64,000 nucleotides of DNA from Brevundimonas sp. MF30-B (lineage in GTDB: Bacteria > Pseudomonadota > Alphaproteobacteria > Caulobacterales > Caulobacteraceae). This document shows, in pieces, positions 33,878-42,094 of the stretch (within the stretch, counting starts at the first letter, position 1; the number at the start of each line of letters is the position of its first letter). The DNA is taken from contig NZ_CP038440.1 of the NCBI RefSeq assembly GCF_004683885.1, forward strand, positions 220,001-284,000, in the 5' to 3' direction. Both the position numbers and the translations under genes were made by a program. The notes beneath the pieces were generated by a model. It saw only the letters and a program-made list of their open reading frames with translations, did no database searches and was not told the DNA's origin.

Positions 33878-34251
33878 CGGCCGCCGCGCCCGCCGCCCGT
33901 CCGCGCGTCTGGAAGACCCCGCCGGGCGTCGCTCTGTGCGCCGAGACCGACATCGCCGAGCCCGGCGCGCGCGGCTTCGTGCTGCAGATCGGCGAGGCTT
34001 TCTTTCACGGGTTCGTGGTGCGCAAGGCCGGCCAGGTGGCGGGCTGGATCGACCGCTGCCCGCATGCCGGCTTTCCCATTGCGGTGGAGTTGGATCGCTA
34101 TCTGACGCCCGACGGCTCGACCATCCTGTGCAGCTGGCACGGCGCGGTGTTCGAGCCGCTGACCGGCGAATGCCTGGGCGGCCCCTGCGCCGGCGGCCGC
34201 CTCACCCCCTGGCCCGTGAAGGCCGAGGGCGGAGTGATCCGGACGGCCTAG
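33874..34251 (+). CDS. Small Rieske [2Fe-2S] protein
   Basis: 125 residues from a TTG start that overlaps the gpsA stop (TTGA). The Rieske cluster ligands are C-x-H in [10 protein letters not shown] and C-x2-H in [20 protein letters not shown]. The domain is nearly the whole protein, so it is a ferredoxin-like electron carrier rather than part of an oxygenase alpha subunit. Partner unknown. Its TAG stop interlocks with the convergent phasin stop at a CTAG. Confidence 0.82.
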   Translation: MTAAAPAARPRVWKTPPGVALCAETDIAEPGARGFVLQIGEAFFHGFVVRKAGQVAGWIDRCPHAGFPIAVELDRYLTPDGSTILCSWHGAVFEPLTGECLGGPCAGGRLTPWPVKAEGGVIRTA

Positions 34252-34775
34252 CGCTTCAGCCGTTTGGCATTGGCCGTGGCGGCGTCGTGGAGGGGCTTCA
34301 TCGCCTCGGCCTGGGCGCGGATCATTTCGCCGTTCAGCGCCGTCAGGCTGCGCGCCGCGCGGTCCCACCAGCCGAAGGCGTAGTTCATCTGGATGGCGGC
34401 GAAGGCCTGGGGCGAGGCCGCGCCGGCCAAGGCGGAAACGGCCTGGCCCGCCAGGCTGGCCTCGCGCGCCGTGTCACGCGCCAGTCGCTGGCCCACGCCG
34501 CCCATGCGGACGCCCAGGGCCGAGGCCGAGGCCGACAGGGCCTCGACCTTCTCCGAGCTCATCAGGGCCATTTCGGCCAGATCCGCCTTGGTGGGATCGG
34601 TCAGGCCGGCGGCCAGGATCTCCATCCGCGCGGCGATGACTTCGTGCGAGGCCTGCAGCAGTTCGCCGCCGGCGACCAGCGCCTCGGACGCGTGCCTCGC
34701 GTCACTGGCGATGCGTCGTCCGCGCCGGGCGGCCTGTTCAAGTTTTGTCATCGCCGAGCCGTGGGCCTTCTTCAT
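34248..34775 (-). CDS. Phasin-family protein
   Basis: 175 residues, alpha-helical, Ala-rich, with a phasin-like middle (ALVAGGELLQASHEVIAARM, SSEKVEALSASASALG) and WWDRAARSLTALNGEMIRAQ. Phasins coat polyhydroxyalkanoate granules. The ATG at 34775 overlaps the creatininase gene stop (ATGA); ATG 34751 (MTKLEQ) is an alternative start. Assignment to phasins rests on overall helical pattern and is moderate. Confidence 0.65.
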   Translation of the reverse strand: MKKAHGSAMTKLEQAARRGRRIASDARHASEALVAGGELLQASHEVIAARMEILAAGLTDPTKADLAEMALMSSEKVEALSASASALGVRMGGVGQRLARDTAREASLAGQAVSALAGAASPQAFAAIQMNYAFGWWDRAARSLTALNGEMIRAQAEAMKPLHDAATANAKRLKR

Positions 34776-35539
34776 GTCCCCGGCAAGACCTCGGCGGCGA
34801 AATCGGCCACGTCCTTGAGAAGTGCGGGCACGGCGGCGTCGATGATGCGCTGGCCCTTCTCCGGACTGGCCTGGGCCGGGTCGGAGCCGATACGGCCGTC
34901 GGGGAAGCGCGCGCGATAGTCCAGGGCGTCGCGGATCGGGCCGACGGGCGCGATCTTCGGCTCGTAGTCCGCGGTCTTGATCCGATCCGGATAGGCCGCC
35001 TGGGTCACCGCGATCTCGGACGGGGTGGCGTGCATGCCGTGGCCGGTCGGGAAGATCGAGTTGCACAGGCCGGTGACGCCGGCCAGGTCCCACCAGTTGC
35101 GCAGCTTCAGGGCGAAATCGGCGCGATCCTCGGCATAGGACCATTCGGCGTAGATTTCGGCGAAGGCGGCCTCGATGGTGGCGACATTGCCGCCGTGGCC
35201 GTTCAGGAAATAGATCCGCTCGAACCCGTGCCGCGTCAGGCTGGCCACCCAGTCGCCGATGGCGGCCATGAAGGTCGAGGGGCGCAGGGTGATGGTGCCG
35301 GGAAAGGCCAGATGGTGCTGGGCCATGCCGATGTTGAAGGTGGGGGCTACGATCAGCGCCTCTTCGCCCTTCTCGGCGGCATGGGCGATGATCTCGGGGC
35401 ACAGCCAGTCGGTGCCCAGCAGGCCCGTCGGGCCATGCTGCTCGTTGGAGCCGATCGGCACAATGATGGTCTTGGACAGGGCGTGCCCGCTTTTGAGGGC
35501 GGCGTCGATTTCCGGCCAGGACGACAGGTGGATAAGCAT
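34772..35539 (-). CDS. Creatininase-family amidohydrolase
   Basis: 255 residues. Family signature: IIVPIGSNEQHGPTGLLGTD (metal-binding Glu and His), then NGHGGNVATIEAAFAEIYAE and FPTGHGMHATPSEIA. Members hydrolyse creatinine or act on formamide groups in cofactor synthesis (MftE, FAPy deformylase-like). The specific substrate is unknown. The ATG at 35539 is preferred over a TTG at 35545 because GGAG lies 6 nt upstream of it. It overlaps the phasin gene by 4 nt and is divergent from the glycosyltransferase gene. Confidence 0.85.
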   Translation of the reverse strand: MLIHLSSWPEIDAALKSGHALSKTIIVPIGSNEQHGPTGLLGTDWLCPEIIAHAAEKGEEALIVAPTFNIGMAQHHLAFPGTITLRPSTFMAAIGDWVASLTRHGFERIYFLNGHGGNVATIEAAFAEIYAEWSYAEDRADFALKLRNWWDLAGVTGLCNSIFPTGHGMHATPSEIAVTQAAYPDRIKTADYEPKIAPVGPIRDALDYRARFPDGRIGSDPAQASPEKGQRIIDAAVPALLKDVADFAAEVLPGT

Positions 35540-35636
35540 GGGCAACTCCAGACAGCTTGGCCGGGGACTTAAAGCGATTGCAGGCCGAGGTCTAATCCGG
35601 CTTCGCAGGCCGGAACGGCCGCGCTAGACAGAGGAC

Positions 35637-36371
35637 ATGAACAGCGCCGCCGCCACGCCCGACATCTCCGTCGTCGTGCCCGTCCATGATGAAGAGGGCG
35701 CGGCCGGCCCGCTGGCGCGCGAGATCGCCGCCGCCTTCGCCGGCCGATCCTACGAGATGATCTTCGTCGACGACGCCAGCCGCGACGGCACCCTGTCCGA
35801 GCTGCGCGCGGTGATGGCCGAGCTGCCGGCGCTGCGCGTGCTTAGCCACGGCCAGAACGCGGGCCAGAGCCGGGCGGTGCGCACCGGCGTCCTGGCGGCG
35901 CGCGCCCCGGTGGTCGTGACCCTGGACGGCGACGGTCAGAACCCGCCTGCCGACGCGCCGCGCCTGGCCGACGCCCTGATCGCGGCCCCGCCCATCGTGG
36001 CCCTGGTAGGCGGCCGGCGCGCCAAGCGTCAGGACAGCGAGGCCAAGCGCTTCGCCTCACGCTGGGCCAACCGCATCCGCAAGCGCCTGCTGCGCGACGA
36101 CGCCGACGACACCGGCTGTGGGCTCAAGGCCTTCCGGCGCGACGTCTTCCTGCGCCTGCCCTACTTCGACCACGTCCACCGCTATCTGCCGGCCCTGGTG
36201 ATCCGCGAGGGCTATGAGAACCGCTATCTCGACGTCGACCACCGGCACCGGGAGACGGGCCGGTCGAAATACACCAACTGGGGGCGGCTGATGGCCTCGT
36301 TCACCGACCTGCTGGGCGTGATGTGGCTCAAGACCCGCTCGCGGCGGGCCGGCGCGGTGACCGAGCTGTGA
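35637..36371 (+). CDS. Family 2 glycosyltransferase (DPM1/ArnC-like, no membrane tail)
   Basis: 244 residues. GT-A fold: ISVVVPVHDEEGAAGPLARE, IFVDDASRDGTLSELR, and the metal-binding VVTLDGDGQNPPADAPRL. Later DTGCGLKAFRRDVFLRLPYF and HRHRETGRSKYTNWGR match the dolichyl-phosphate-mannose synthase type. It probably charges an undecaprenyl phosphate with a sugar. Its TGA overlaps the GTG of a membrane protein gene, which may supply the membrane anchoring or a partner function. Confidence 0.85.
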   Translation: MNSAAATPDISVVVPVHDEEGAAGPLAREIAAAFAGRSYEMIFVDDASRDGTLSELRAVMAELPALRVLSHGQNAGQSRAVRTGVLAARAPVVVTLDGDGQNPPADAPRLADALIAAPPIVALVGGRRAKRQDSEAKRFASRWANRIRKRLLRDDADDTGCGLKAFRRDVFLRLPYFDHVHRYLPALVIREGYENRYLDVDHRHRETGRSKYTNWGRLMASFTDLLGVMWLKTRSRRAGAVTEL

Positions 36372-36847
36372 GCGGGCGCGGCGGACCGATCCGGCCGGCG
36401 CGCGGCGAGTCCATGCTGGTCGCCCTGCCGCTGCTGGCCATCCCGGTCGTGATCTACAATCTGGTGGTGCTGTTCGGCGGGGGCGGCGGCGTGGACGCCT
36501 ATGGCGTCGTAACTGGCCCGGAAGGCGTGCTGGGCGAGGTTCTGTTCGGCCTGGCCATGACCTCGGGCGCGCAATGGAGCGTGACGGTCGGCGATCTGAT
36601 CCTGTTCCTGTCGCTGGGCCTGCTGTTCTTCGAACTGCTGAAGTCGACGTCCAGCCAGCGCACGGCGATCGTCAATCACGCCCTGTCGATGATCCTGTTC
36701 GTGGTCTGCCTGGTGGAGTTCCTGCTGCTGCGCGGCTTCGCCACCTCGGTCTTCTTTCTAATCCTGACGATGGTGATGCTGGACGTGCTGGCGGGCTTCA
36801 TCGTCACCATCATCGCCGCGCGGCGCGACTTCGACATGGGCGGCTAG
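36368..36847 (+). CDS. Membrane protein coupled to the glycosyltransferase
   Basis: 159 residues from GTG 36368, which overlaps the glycosyltransferase stop (GTGA). About four hydrophobic segments: MLVALPLLAIPVVIYNLVVL, LILFLSLGLLFFELL, NHALSMILFVVCLVEFLLL and FLILTMVMLDVLAGFIVTII. No named family is recognised with confidence. ATG 36413 is an alternative start that begins at the first membrane segment. Coupling suggests a role in the same glycolipid pathway. Confidence 0.75.
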   Translation: MSGRGGPIRPARGESMLVALPLLAIPVVIYNLVVLFGGGGGVDAYGVVTGPEGVLGEVLFGLAMTSGAQWSVTVGDLILFLSLGLLFFELLKSTSSQRTAIVNHALSMILFVVCLVEFLLLRGFATSVFFLILTMVMLDVLAGFIVTIIAARRDFDMGG

Positions 36848-36864
36848 CCGCCGTCCCGCCTTGC

Positions 36865-37296
36865 CTAGAGGTTGACGATCTCCAGACCCGCCTCGGCCGC
36901 CAGGCGCTCGGCGAGCACCGCCCGGTGGCACCCCCCGGCGTGGGCCTCGAAACACAGCAGAGCGACCGGCGTCTGCATCGCCACGCTCTTCAGCTGCTGG
37001 TAGGCGGCTTCGGACTGCGGCTCGTGCATGTGGCCGGCGAAGATGGCCCGCATCTCGTCGATCCGCCCCTTGCGGGCGGCTTCCCGCCCGGCCTTGGGCG
37101 TGCCCAGCGCGCGCAGGTGCAGATAGTCCACGCCCTCGGCCTTCAGGCTCTCGCCCAGCAGGGTCTTGGAAAAGCCCGCGCGGCGGGAAGCAGCGACGGC
37201 CCGCACGTCGACCAGCAAGCGCACGCCCGCCGCCTTCAGCCGCCCGATGACCTCGGGCTGGGGCGCGCCTTCATAGCCGATGGTGTAGATCTTCAT
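36865..37296 (-). CDS. DUF488 family protein
   Basis: 143 residues. Conserved DUF488 parts are visible: IYTIGYEGAPQPEVIGRLK, LLVDVRAVAASRRAGFSK, LRALGTPKAGRE, and near the C-terminus ALLCFEAHAGGCHRAVLAE. The Cys/His-rich end suggests a redox or metal role, but the function of this family is unknown. It lies 43 bp downstream of the pyrophosphatase gene on the same strand and may be co-transcribed. Confidence 0.85.
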   Translation of the reverse strand: MKIYTIGYEGAPQPEVIGRLKAAGVRLLVDVRAVAASRRAGFSKTLLGESLKAEGVDYLHLRALGTPKAGREAARKGRIDEMRAIFAGHMHEPQSEAAYQQLKSVAMQTPVALLCFEAHAGGCHRAVLAERLAAEAGLEIVNL

Positions 37297-37339
37297 CCGC
37301 CCGATATGGGCGTCCTGGGCTCAGGCCCAAGCGTGACCG

Positions 37340-37897
37340 TCAGGCCGCGTTGGCGGCGGCCTTCTTGATCTTGTCCTGGTGGGCGCGCATGCCCGCGGCG
37401 ATCAGCTCGGCGGCTTCGCCGGCGTCGCCCCAGCCCTTGACCGTGACCGACTTGCCCTTCTCCAGATCCTTGTAGCGGGTGAAGAAGTGCTCGATCTGCT
37501 CGATCAGGATGGCGGGCAGCTGACGATAGCTGGCCACGTCGGTGTAGTAGGGGTTCAGCTTGTCGACCGGCACCGCCAGGATCTTCTCGTCGCCGCCGGC
37601 CTCGTCGACCATCATCAGCACGCCGATCGGGCGCGAGCGGATGATGCAGCCCGGCACCACCGGCGTCGGGTTCAGCACGATCACGTCGCACGGGTCGCCG
37701 TCGTCCGACAGGGTGTGCGGAATGAAGCCGTAGTTGCCCGGATAGTACATGGCTGTGTGCAGGAAGCGGTCGACGAACAGGGCGCCGGACGCCTTGTCCA
37801 TCTCGTACTTCACCGGCAGGCCCCCTTGAGGGATCTCGATGACGACATTGACGTCCCAGGGCGCATTGGGTCCAACGGGGATGGCGTCGAGGTTCAT
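37340..37897 (-). CDS. ppa: Inorganic pyrophosphatase
   Basis: 185 residues, family I. The metal-binding signature is [11 protein letters not shown] (D-x-D-P-x-D). Also seen are [31 protein letters not shown] and KNKP-equivalent region [15 protein letters not shown]. It hydrolyses pyrophosphate to drive biosynthesis. Start is ATG 37897 (MNLDAIPVG), as the conserved protein begins there. Confidence 0.94.
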   Translation of the reverse strand: MNLDAIPVGPNAPWDVNVVIEIPQGGLPVKYEMDKASGALFVDRFLHTAMYYPGNYGFIPHTLSDDGDPCDVIVLNPTPVVPGCIIRSRPIGVLMMVDEAGGDEKILAVPVDKLNPYYTDVASYRQLPAILIEQIEHFFTRYKDLEKGKSVTVKGWGDAGEAAELIAAGMRAHQDKIKKAAANAA

Positions 37898-38027
37898 GGG
37901 GTCTGCACTGTGCGGCTGCGGTCGGGGAGGGCGGCGTGATAGGCCGTGCGGCGGTTTCGGGCAAGCGGCGCTTGATTGACGCGGCGCGGAACCGCAGGAA
38001 GGTCCAGGCGCAAGAAGGACGGACGAC

Positions 38028-38708
38028 ATGAACATTTGGGACTGGCTGGCTGTCGTTCTCTTCGGTCTGTGCTGGTTGGGCTACGGCCCGCTGCTGGCCT
38101 TCATCGCCCGGCGCAGCGGCTCGCTGAACGCCGACATGGCCCATGTGCGTCACGCCTGGATGACCGCCATGACCCGGCGCGAGATCCGGCTGATCGACGC
38201 CCAGTTGATGGGCCACACCATCAACTCCGCCTCCTTTTTCGCCTCGACCAATCTGCTGCTGATCGCGGCGGTGGCCGGGGTGTTGTTCGGAGGAGAGGCG
38301 GCGCTGCGGGGGTTTGCGGCGGTCGGCGCCGAGAACGTTCCGATCCGCCTGCTGGAGGCCAAGCTGGCCCTGGTCCTGATCTGCCTGGCGCGCGGGCTGA
38401 TGGATTTCATCTGGTCGATCCGACAAATGAACTACACCATCGCCCTGATCGGCGCCGCGCCCGAGATAGAGGGGCGTGAACGCGAGGCGTTCGGTGCGGC
38501 CACTGGGCGGGTTCTGAATCCCGCACTCAATTCTTTCAGCCAAGGGGTCAGAGGCTATTACTTCGCCATCGCCGCTGCAGCCTGGCTGTTTGGTCCGGTC
38601 TGGCTTGCGATCGGAGTGGTCGGGGTCTTCTGCCTTTTGATCTGGCGCCAGGAAGCGTCTCCGGCCGCTATAGCCATTCGAGAGGCGCGCAGACTGATCG
38701 TTGATTAG
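38028..38708 (+). CDS. DUF599 membrane protein
   Basis: 226 residues with about four membrane segments. Family features: [58 protein letters not shown] and [23 protein letters not shown]599 proteins are widespread in alphaproteobacteria and uncharacterised. It starts 131 bp from the divergent pyrophosphatase gene. A candidate small RNA gene with its own promoter follows. Confidence 0.85.
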   Translation: MNIWDWLAVVLFGLCWLGYGPLLAFIARRSGSLNADMAHVRHAWMTAMTRREIRLIDAQLMGHTINSASFFASTNLLLIAAVAGVLFGGEAALRGFAAVGAENVPIRLLEAKLALVLICLARGLMDFIWSIRQMNYTIALIGAAPEIEGREREAFGAATGRVLNPALNSFSQGVRGYYFAIAAAAWLFGPVWLAIGVVGVFCLLIWRQEASPAAIAIREARRLIVD

Positions 38709-38794
38709 TTTGGGTGCGACTGCGAACCCTGATGGGGGCGATTATTGCCGCGTCGTCACTCAAACCGTCTGACGGCGGCGATATCGGGCGTAAC

Positions 38795-38799
38795 GAGTC
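38795..38799. promoter_or_regulatory. GANTC site 25 nt upstream of the sRNA promoter -35
   Basis: GAGTC, a CcrM methylation sequence, lies just before the strong sigma-70-type promoter at 38825. In Caulobacterales such placing can bring a promoter under GcrA/CcrM cell-cycle control; that is an inference here. Confidence 0.4.
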
Positions 38800-38824
38800 G
38801 TGATCGTGAGACGAAAGTCGCATC

Positions 38825-38853
38825 TTGACGCATTGTGCGCTGCAACCTAGATT
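38825..38853 (+). promoter_or_regulatory. Strong sigma-70-type promoter of the candidate sRNA
   Basis: TTGACG (38825-38830), a 17-bp spacer and TAGATT (38848-38853). This is the best sigma-70-like promoter noticed in the window. Predicted start site is near 38858-38861. No ORF follows before the terminator. Confidence 0.7.
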
Positions 38854-38857
38854 GTTG

Positions 38858-38942
38858 ATCGACGCCTTCGGGCGTCTTGCCCTTCCTGGGCGTTTCCTCC
38901 CTATAGACTTTATATGCCGCGCCCTCGGGCGCGGCTTTTTTT
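38858..38942 (+). ncRNA. Candidate small RNA with anti-Shine-Dalgarno (CCUCC) motif
   Basis: About 85 nt between a strong promoter and a perfect terminator. Predicted fold: hairpin 1 GACGCC-TTCG-GGCGTC (38861-38876, a UUCG tetraloop); hairpin 2 GCCC-TTCCT-GGGC (38879-38891); an unpaired stretch with TTTCCTCCC (38893-38901); and a terminator hairpin ending in seven T. The pyrimidine-rich loop and the TTTCCTCCC segment can pair with Shine-Dalgarno sequences. This layout resembles the CCUCC-motif sRNAs of alphaproteobacteria (alpha-r14/Cuckoo/CcsR types). No open frame of note lies inside. Confidence 0.7.
38916..38942 (+). terminator. Rho-independent terminator of the candidate sRNA
   Basis: GCCGCGCC (38916-38923) pairs with GGCGCGGC (38928-38935) around a CTCG tetraloop, followed by TTTTTTT (38936-38942). 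It is the strongest intrinsic terminator in the window. Its end touches the stop codon of the convergent N-formylglutamate amidohydrolase gene. Confidence 0.9.
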
Positions 38943-39769
38943 CACCGCCAGTCTTGTTCGGTGAGGGTCCTGATCACGCGACCGATCAGGCCGCTGAGGC
39001 GGGCCATGCCCACGCCCGGCCGACCGGCCGCCTCGTCCCAGTACAGCGCGCGGTTCAGCTCGATCTGAAGGGCTTCGAACCCCTCGCTGGGCCGGCCCCA
39101 GGCCTGGGTCGACCAGCCGCCCGCGTACGGGTGGTTCAGCGCCACCCTCAGGCCCTCGCGTTCGAACAAGGCGCGGACCTGTCGCGTCAACGTCGTCCGA
39201 CAGCTCATCCCATGCCGGTCGCCCAGCACCACATCGACGCCGCCCACGCGCGCGGGCATGGAGTGCCAGTCGATCAGCGCCGCCCGCCCGTGCGCAGCGC
39301 GCGCCGTCTGCATCAGTTCGGCCAGGGCGGCATGATAAGGGCGGTAAGCCGTCTCCAGGCGCTGCTCCGCGTCGTCGCGGGTCAGCCGCCGGTCGTGGAT
39401 CACCTGACCGTCGCCAGTGAGGCGGGGAATTACGCCGTAGCCCGCGCGCACACGGGGATCGATCGTTTCCGCCACGCCCTCGATCAGCGCCGGGTCCAGC
39501 GCATCGGGGGCGCGGTTCAGATCGACATAGGTCCGGCTGATCTGCGCGGCGAGCACCGGCGCGCCCAAGTCCGGCGCGCAGGCGATCAGTGCATCCACCC
39601 CCCGGTCCTCGGCGCTGCACAGGCTGGCTTCGGACAGGTCCGCACGCGGCCGCATGTCGTCGGGCCGTACACGACCGGAGTGGGGCGAGGCGAACACCAG
39701 CGGCCCGCCGGCGCCGCGCGCGGACGTCAGTGCGTAGGGGGGGATCAGGGCGGGCCGATCGGGCGTCAT
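38942..39769 (-). CDS. N-formylglutamate amidohydrolase
   Basis: 275 residues. Family motifs: VFASPHSGRVRPDDM near the N-terminus, EDRGVDALIACAPDLGAPVL, ISRTYVDLNRAPDALDPAL, AALIDWHSMPARVGGVDVVL, and NHPYAGGWSTQAWGRPSEGF with EALQIELNRALYWDE. It releases formate from N-formylglutamate, as in histidine breakdown (HutG type), though no hut genes are here. The start is ATG 39769 (MTPDRPAL). The regulatory gap to cpdR lies upstream. Confidence 0.88.
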   Translation of the reverse strand: MTPDRPALIPPYALTSARGAGGPLVFASPHSGRVRPDDMRPRADLSEASLCSAEDRGVDALIACAPDLGAPVLAAQISRTYVDLNRAPDALDPALIEGVAETIDPRVRAGYGVIPRLTGDGQVIHDRRLTRDDAEQRLETAYRPYHAALAELMQTARAAHGRAALIDWHSMPARVGGVDVVLGDRHGMSCRTTLTRQVRALFEREGLRVALNHPYAGGWSTQAWGRPSEGFEALQIELNRALYWDEAAGRPGVGMARLSGLIGRVIRTLTEQDWR

Positions 39770-39827
39770 GGCCCCGCTTAGCGGTTTTCCCCCGCCGCGA
39801 CACGGCGCGCGCCGAATTTTCATGGCC

Positions 39828-39862
39828 GATTCACCGGTGCGATCCTAGGCTCTGCGCGACTC
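39828..39862. promoter_or_regulatory. Two GANTC sites in the cpdR upstream region
   Basis: GATTC at 39828-39832 and GACTC at 39858-39862 lie 51 and 21 nt before the cpdR ATG. CcrM-methylated GANTC sites close to a start codon are typical of cell-cycle-controlled promoters in Caulobacterales. Confidence 0.45.
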
Positions 39863-39882
39863 GAGTTCGGATTTCTCCCTAC

Positions 39883-40239
39883 ATGGCGCGCATTCTCCTG
39901 GCCGAAGACGACGGCTCCCTTCGCGGCTTCCTCAGCCGCGCCCTCGAGAAGGCGGGCCACGAGGTCGTCGCCTGCGAGAATGGCGACGACGCCATCGACG
40001 CCTTGGATCAGGGGCCGTGGGACTTGCTGCTGACCGACATCGTCATGCCCGGCGCCGACGGCATCGAGGTCGCGCGCGCGGCCGCCGCCCAGCAGCCGGG
40101 CCTGCGCATCATGTTCATCACCGGCTTCGCCGCCGTCGCCCTCAGCGCCGCCCAGGCCTCGCCCCAGGCCAAGGTCCTGTCCAAGCCCGTGCACCTGCGC
40201 GACCTTGTGGCCGAGGTTGAGAAGATGGTCGCCGCCTGA
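39883..40239 (+). CDS. cpdR: Response regulator, CpdR type (single receiver domain)
   Basis: 118 residues, the same size as Caulobacter CpdR, one receiver domain and no output domain. Acidic pocket D9-D10, phospho-acceptor D52 in LLLTDIVMPGADG, Thr/Ser switch in IMFITGFAAVAL and Lys in KVLSKPVHLRDL. CpdR, when unphosphorylated, primes ClpXP to degrade cell-cycle proteins. Identification as CpdR rests on length, the N-terminal MARILLAEDDGSLRGFLSRA and the lack of a partner kinase gene nearby; other single-domain regulators are possible. Confidence 0.8.
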   Translation: MARILLAEDDGSLRGFLSRALEKAGHEVVACENGDDAIDALDQGPWDLLLTDIVMPGADGIEVARAAAAQQPGLRIMFITGFAAVALSAAQASPQAKVLSKPVHLRDLVAEVEKMVAA

Positions 40240-40335
40240 TCCGATTGGAGCGTTTTCGCCCTTGCGATCCGCGCGGGCCCCGGGTTATAGACCGCGCCTT
40301 CCCGCCCCGGAGCCAACCTCCAGGGCCGCCAAGGC

Positions 40336-40410
<75 letters not shown>

Positions 40411-40685
40411 CTCTCTTTTCCAGTCATAGCGGGCATACCAATGCTTGCCGCCGCCGGGCCGAGCTCAGTTCGCGTCCTCAGTAACGCCGACTGGTCAGCG
40501 CTCGATCGGGCCAATGCACCGAGGCCATAAGCTCCGCTCCAATAGGGCTGACCCCGGCGTCCTGCGCCACGCCGCCGCTGATGGCCGCAATCGCCGTGGT
40601 GGAGTGGCGCCCCATAGATTGGAGCGAAGACCCGACCGGGGTCAGGAAAACGCATACGATCGTGTCGCGGCCCTGAAATGACGAA
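40411..40685. other. Gene-free gap after tRNA-Val with interleaved inverted repeats
   Basis: No convincing gene is seen. Two inverted repeats are interleaved: GCTCCAAT (40536-40543) with ATTGGAGC (40618-40625), and TGACCCCGG (40549-40557) with CCGGGGTCA (40636-40644). The order A-B-A'-B' allows a pseudoknot but not both hairpins nested. Open frames here look like chance. It may be a remnant next to the tRNA, a common integration point. Confidence 0.4.
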
Positions 40686-40714
40686 CGCCCGCCCCGGACG
40701 AACCGGAGCGGGCG
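40686..40714 (-). terminator. Hairpin downstream of the small lipoprotein gene
   Basis: CGCCCGCCCCGG (40686-40697) pairs at 11 of 12 positions with CCGGAGCGGGCG (40703-40714), loop 5 nt. It lies 20 nt beyond the stop of the minus-strand lipoprotein gene and probably ends its transcript. Confidence 0.6.
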
Positions 40715-40734
40715 CTAATCTGAATGAGGCCGGC

Positions 40735-41013
40735 CTAGCGCGGGCCGCAGAAGGTCGAGTTGTCGGTATTGCGCAGAAGCTCAGTCCGCGTTGTGCCGTA
40801 AAGGTCCCGGCCTTGATAGACGGCGCAGTTGTTGGCGTCGTAGCTGATGCGGGCGTCGCGCCACTTCAGGCGGCCATCAGCGCGCTGGAAGGCTCGCATT
40901 TCGGCATTCGAACCCGCCGCAGCGGGGGCGCCGACAGGCGCGGTGGCCGGGATCTGAGCACAAGCGGCACCCACAAGAGCGATGCCGGAGATGGTAGCTA
41001 CACGGATAAGCAT
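40735..41013 (-). CDS. Small putative lipoprotein, unknown function
   Basis: 92 residues. Signal peptide with a lipobox-like ALVGAAC (Cys about residue 18). The mature part contains MRAFQRADGRLKWRDARISY, then ANNCAVYQGRDLYGTTRTEL and a final STFCGPR, so two more Cys. A GAGGAGG ribosome site precedes the ATG. No family recognised. It sits between tRNA-Val and the Rhs remnant region. Confidence 0.65.
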   Translation of the reverse strand: MLIRVATISGIALVGAACAQIPATAPVGAPAAAGSNAEMRAFQRADGRLKWRDARISYDANNCAVYQGRDLYGTTRTELLRNTDNSTFCGPR

Positions 41014-41157
41014 GGAAGCCTCCTCAAGCTGACGCGTCGGATTGGCGTCATGATGGCGAGCCTTCTAGGCCTCAGGCAGAGTTGGTCAATCACTTACGCC
41101 TATTGTTGCGCCTTTGTAATCTGACATGATTTTAATGAAACTGGCTCGGCGCGGGGA

Positions 41158-41186
41158 CGACCTGATCCCGCCGCGAGATCAGGTCG
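41158..41186. repeat. Perfect 10-bp inverted repeat at the left edge of the Rhs array
   Basis: CGACCTGATC (41158-41167) and GATCAGGTCG (41177-41186), loop 9 nt. It stands 6 nt before the first open Rhs frame begins after TAG 41190-41192. It could be a terminator-like hairpin or an end of the displaced cassette. No T run follows. Confidence 0.5.
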
Positions 41187-41192
41187 GCCTAG

Positions 41193-41978
41193 CTCGCCAA
41201 GGGGGGCGACAGAGCCGAGCGTGGATCAGTCATCGCCCTGTCCGGCGACGCCGGAGCGGCTACCACCGTCAACTCCTACGATGAGTATGGTGTGCCTGGG
41301 CCGATGAACAACGGGACGTTTCAGTACACGGGGCAGATGTGGCGGCCCGACGCCCAGCCCTATCACTACCGGGCGCGGGTCTATGCGCCGCAACTCGGCC
41401 GGTTCCTGCAGACCGATCCGATCGGCTACGGCGACGGGCTGAACCTGTATGGCTACGTGGGCGGGGATCCGGTGAACTGGACCGATCCGCTGGGGCTGCA
41501 AAGTTGCGGTGGCGTGGGCCAGTCCGCGTGCGATGTCGATGACGTCATCGTCATAGGCGGATGTTATGGCTTTACCGCATACGAGTGTTTCCCGAACTTG
41601 AATCCTTGGCAAGGACCACTGTTTTATTGGGGCGGAGGCGGAGGGGGATCGTCACCACAGCGCGAATGTAGTGCGCCGCCCCATACATTGGTCGGCTCTT
41701 CTCGAGCTGTTCTTGACTCGGTAGCAACAGCTGCTGATGTTGTTATAGTAGGGCTGGTTTCTGGGGGTATTACTGCTCCGATCGCACCTGCTACAAAAAT
41801 TGTAGGGTGGGTTGGAGAAGCCGGTTTGGGCATTGTCAATTATTATGATTATCGAGTGAATAACAACTCCGGACCGGGTCAGGCTCAAGCGGCTGGCCTT
41901 CTTACGCGCCTTGTCCCTGGGGGGGGGGGGGGGGGGGGCGATTCAAAGTGGTCTAAGGGCCGCTACGCGGCCGTCTAG
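41193..41978 (+). pseudogene. Rhs orphan: C-terminal core piece plus toxin tip 1, with a 20-G run
   Basis: The open frame begins after a TAG with no N-terminal Rhs part. It reads ERGSVIALSGDAGA, NSYDEYGVPGPMNNGTFQYT, the core end YHYRARVYAPQLGRFLQTDP with IGYGDGLNLYGYVGGDPVNW, and TDPLGL, after which the tip diverges. The tip (from about 41506) is AT-richer, has a Gly run and a hydrophobic part (DVVIVGLVSGGITAPIAPAT). A run of 20 G (41919-41938) near its end fixes the current stop at 41978. With 19 or 22 G the frame would run 106 nt further, to TAG 42082-42084. Classed as pseudogene because it lacks its N-terminus. Confidence 0.8.
41919..41938 (+). repeat. G20 homopolymer tract in Rhs tip 1
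   Basis: Twenty consecutive G, directly followed by CGATTC. It is by far the longest homopolymer in the window. It lies inside the tip reading frame near its 3' end, a position where slippage changes the C-terminus. The exact count may be unreliable in sequencing. Confidence 0.9.
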
Positions 41979-42094
41979 GCCGCTAAGGAATAGCAAGGGT
42001 CAATTTACAACGTCACATGTGAATAATAGGGGCGTCCAAGAATCCGGAGACGCCGCCGTTGAGCATGGGTTTCTAATTCAGTAGAGTCTGTAAT

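Noticed and set aside
41226..41612. Minus-strand 128-residue frame over the Rhs core end
   Set aside because: It is the mirror of YD-repeat coding sequence; the plus frame gives an unmistakable Rhs core.
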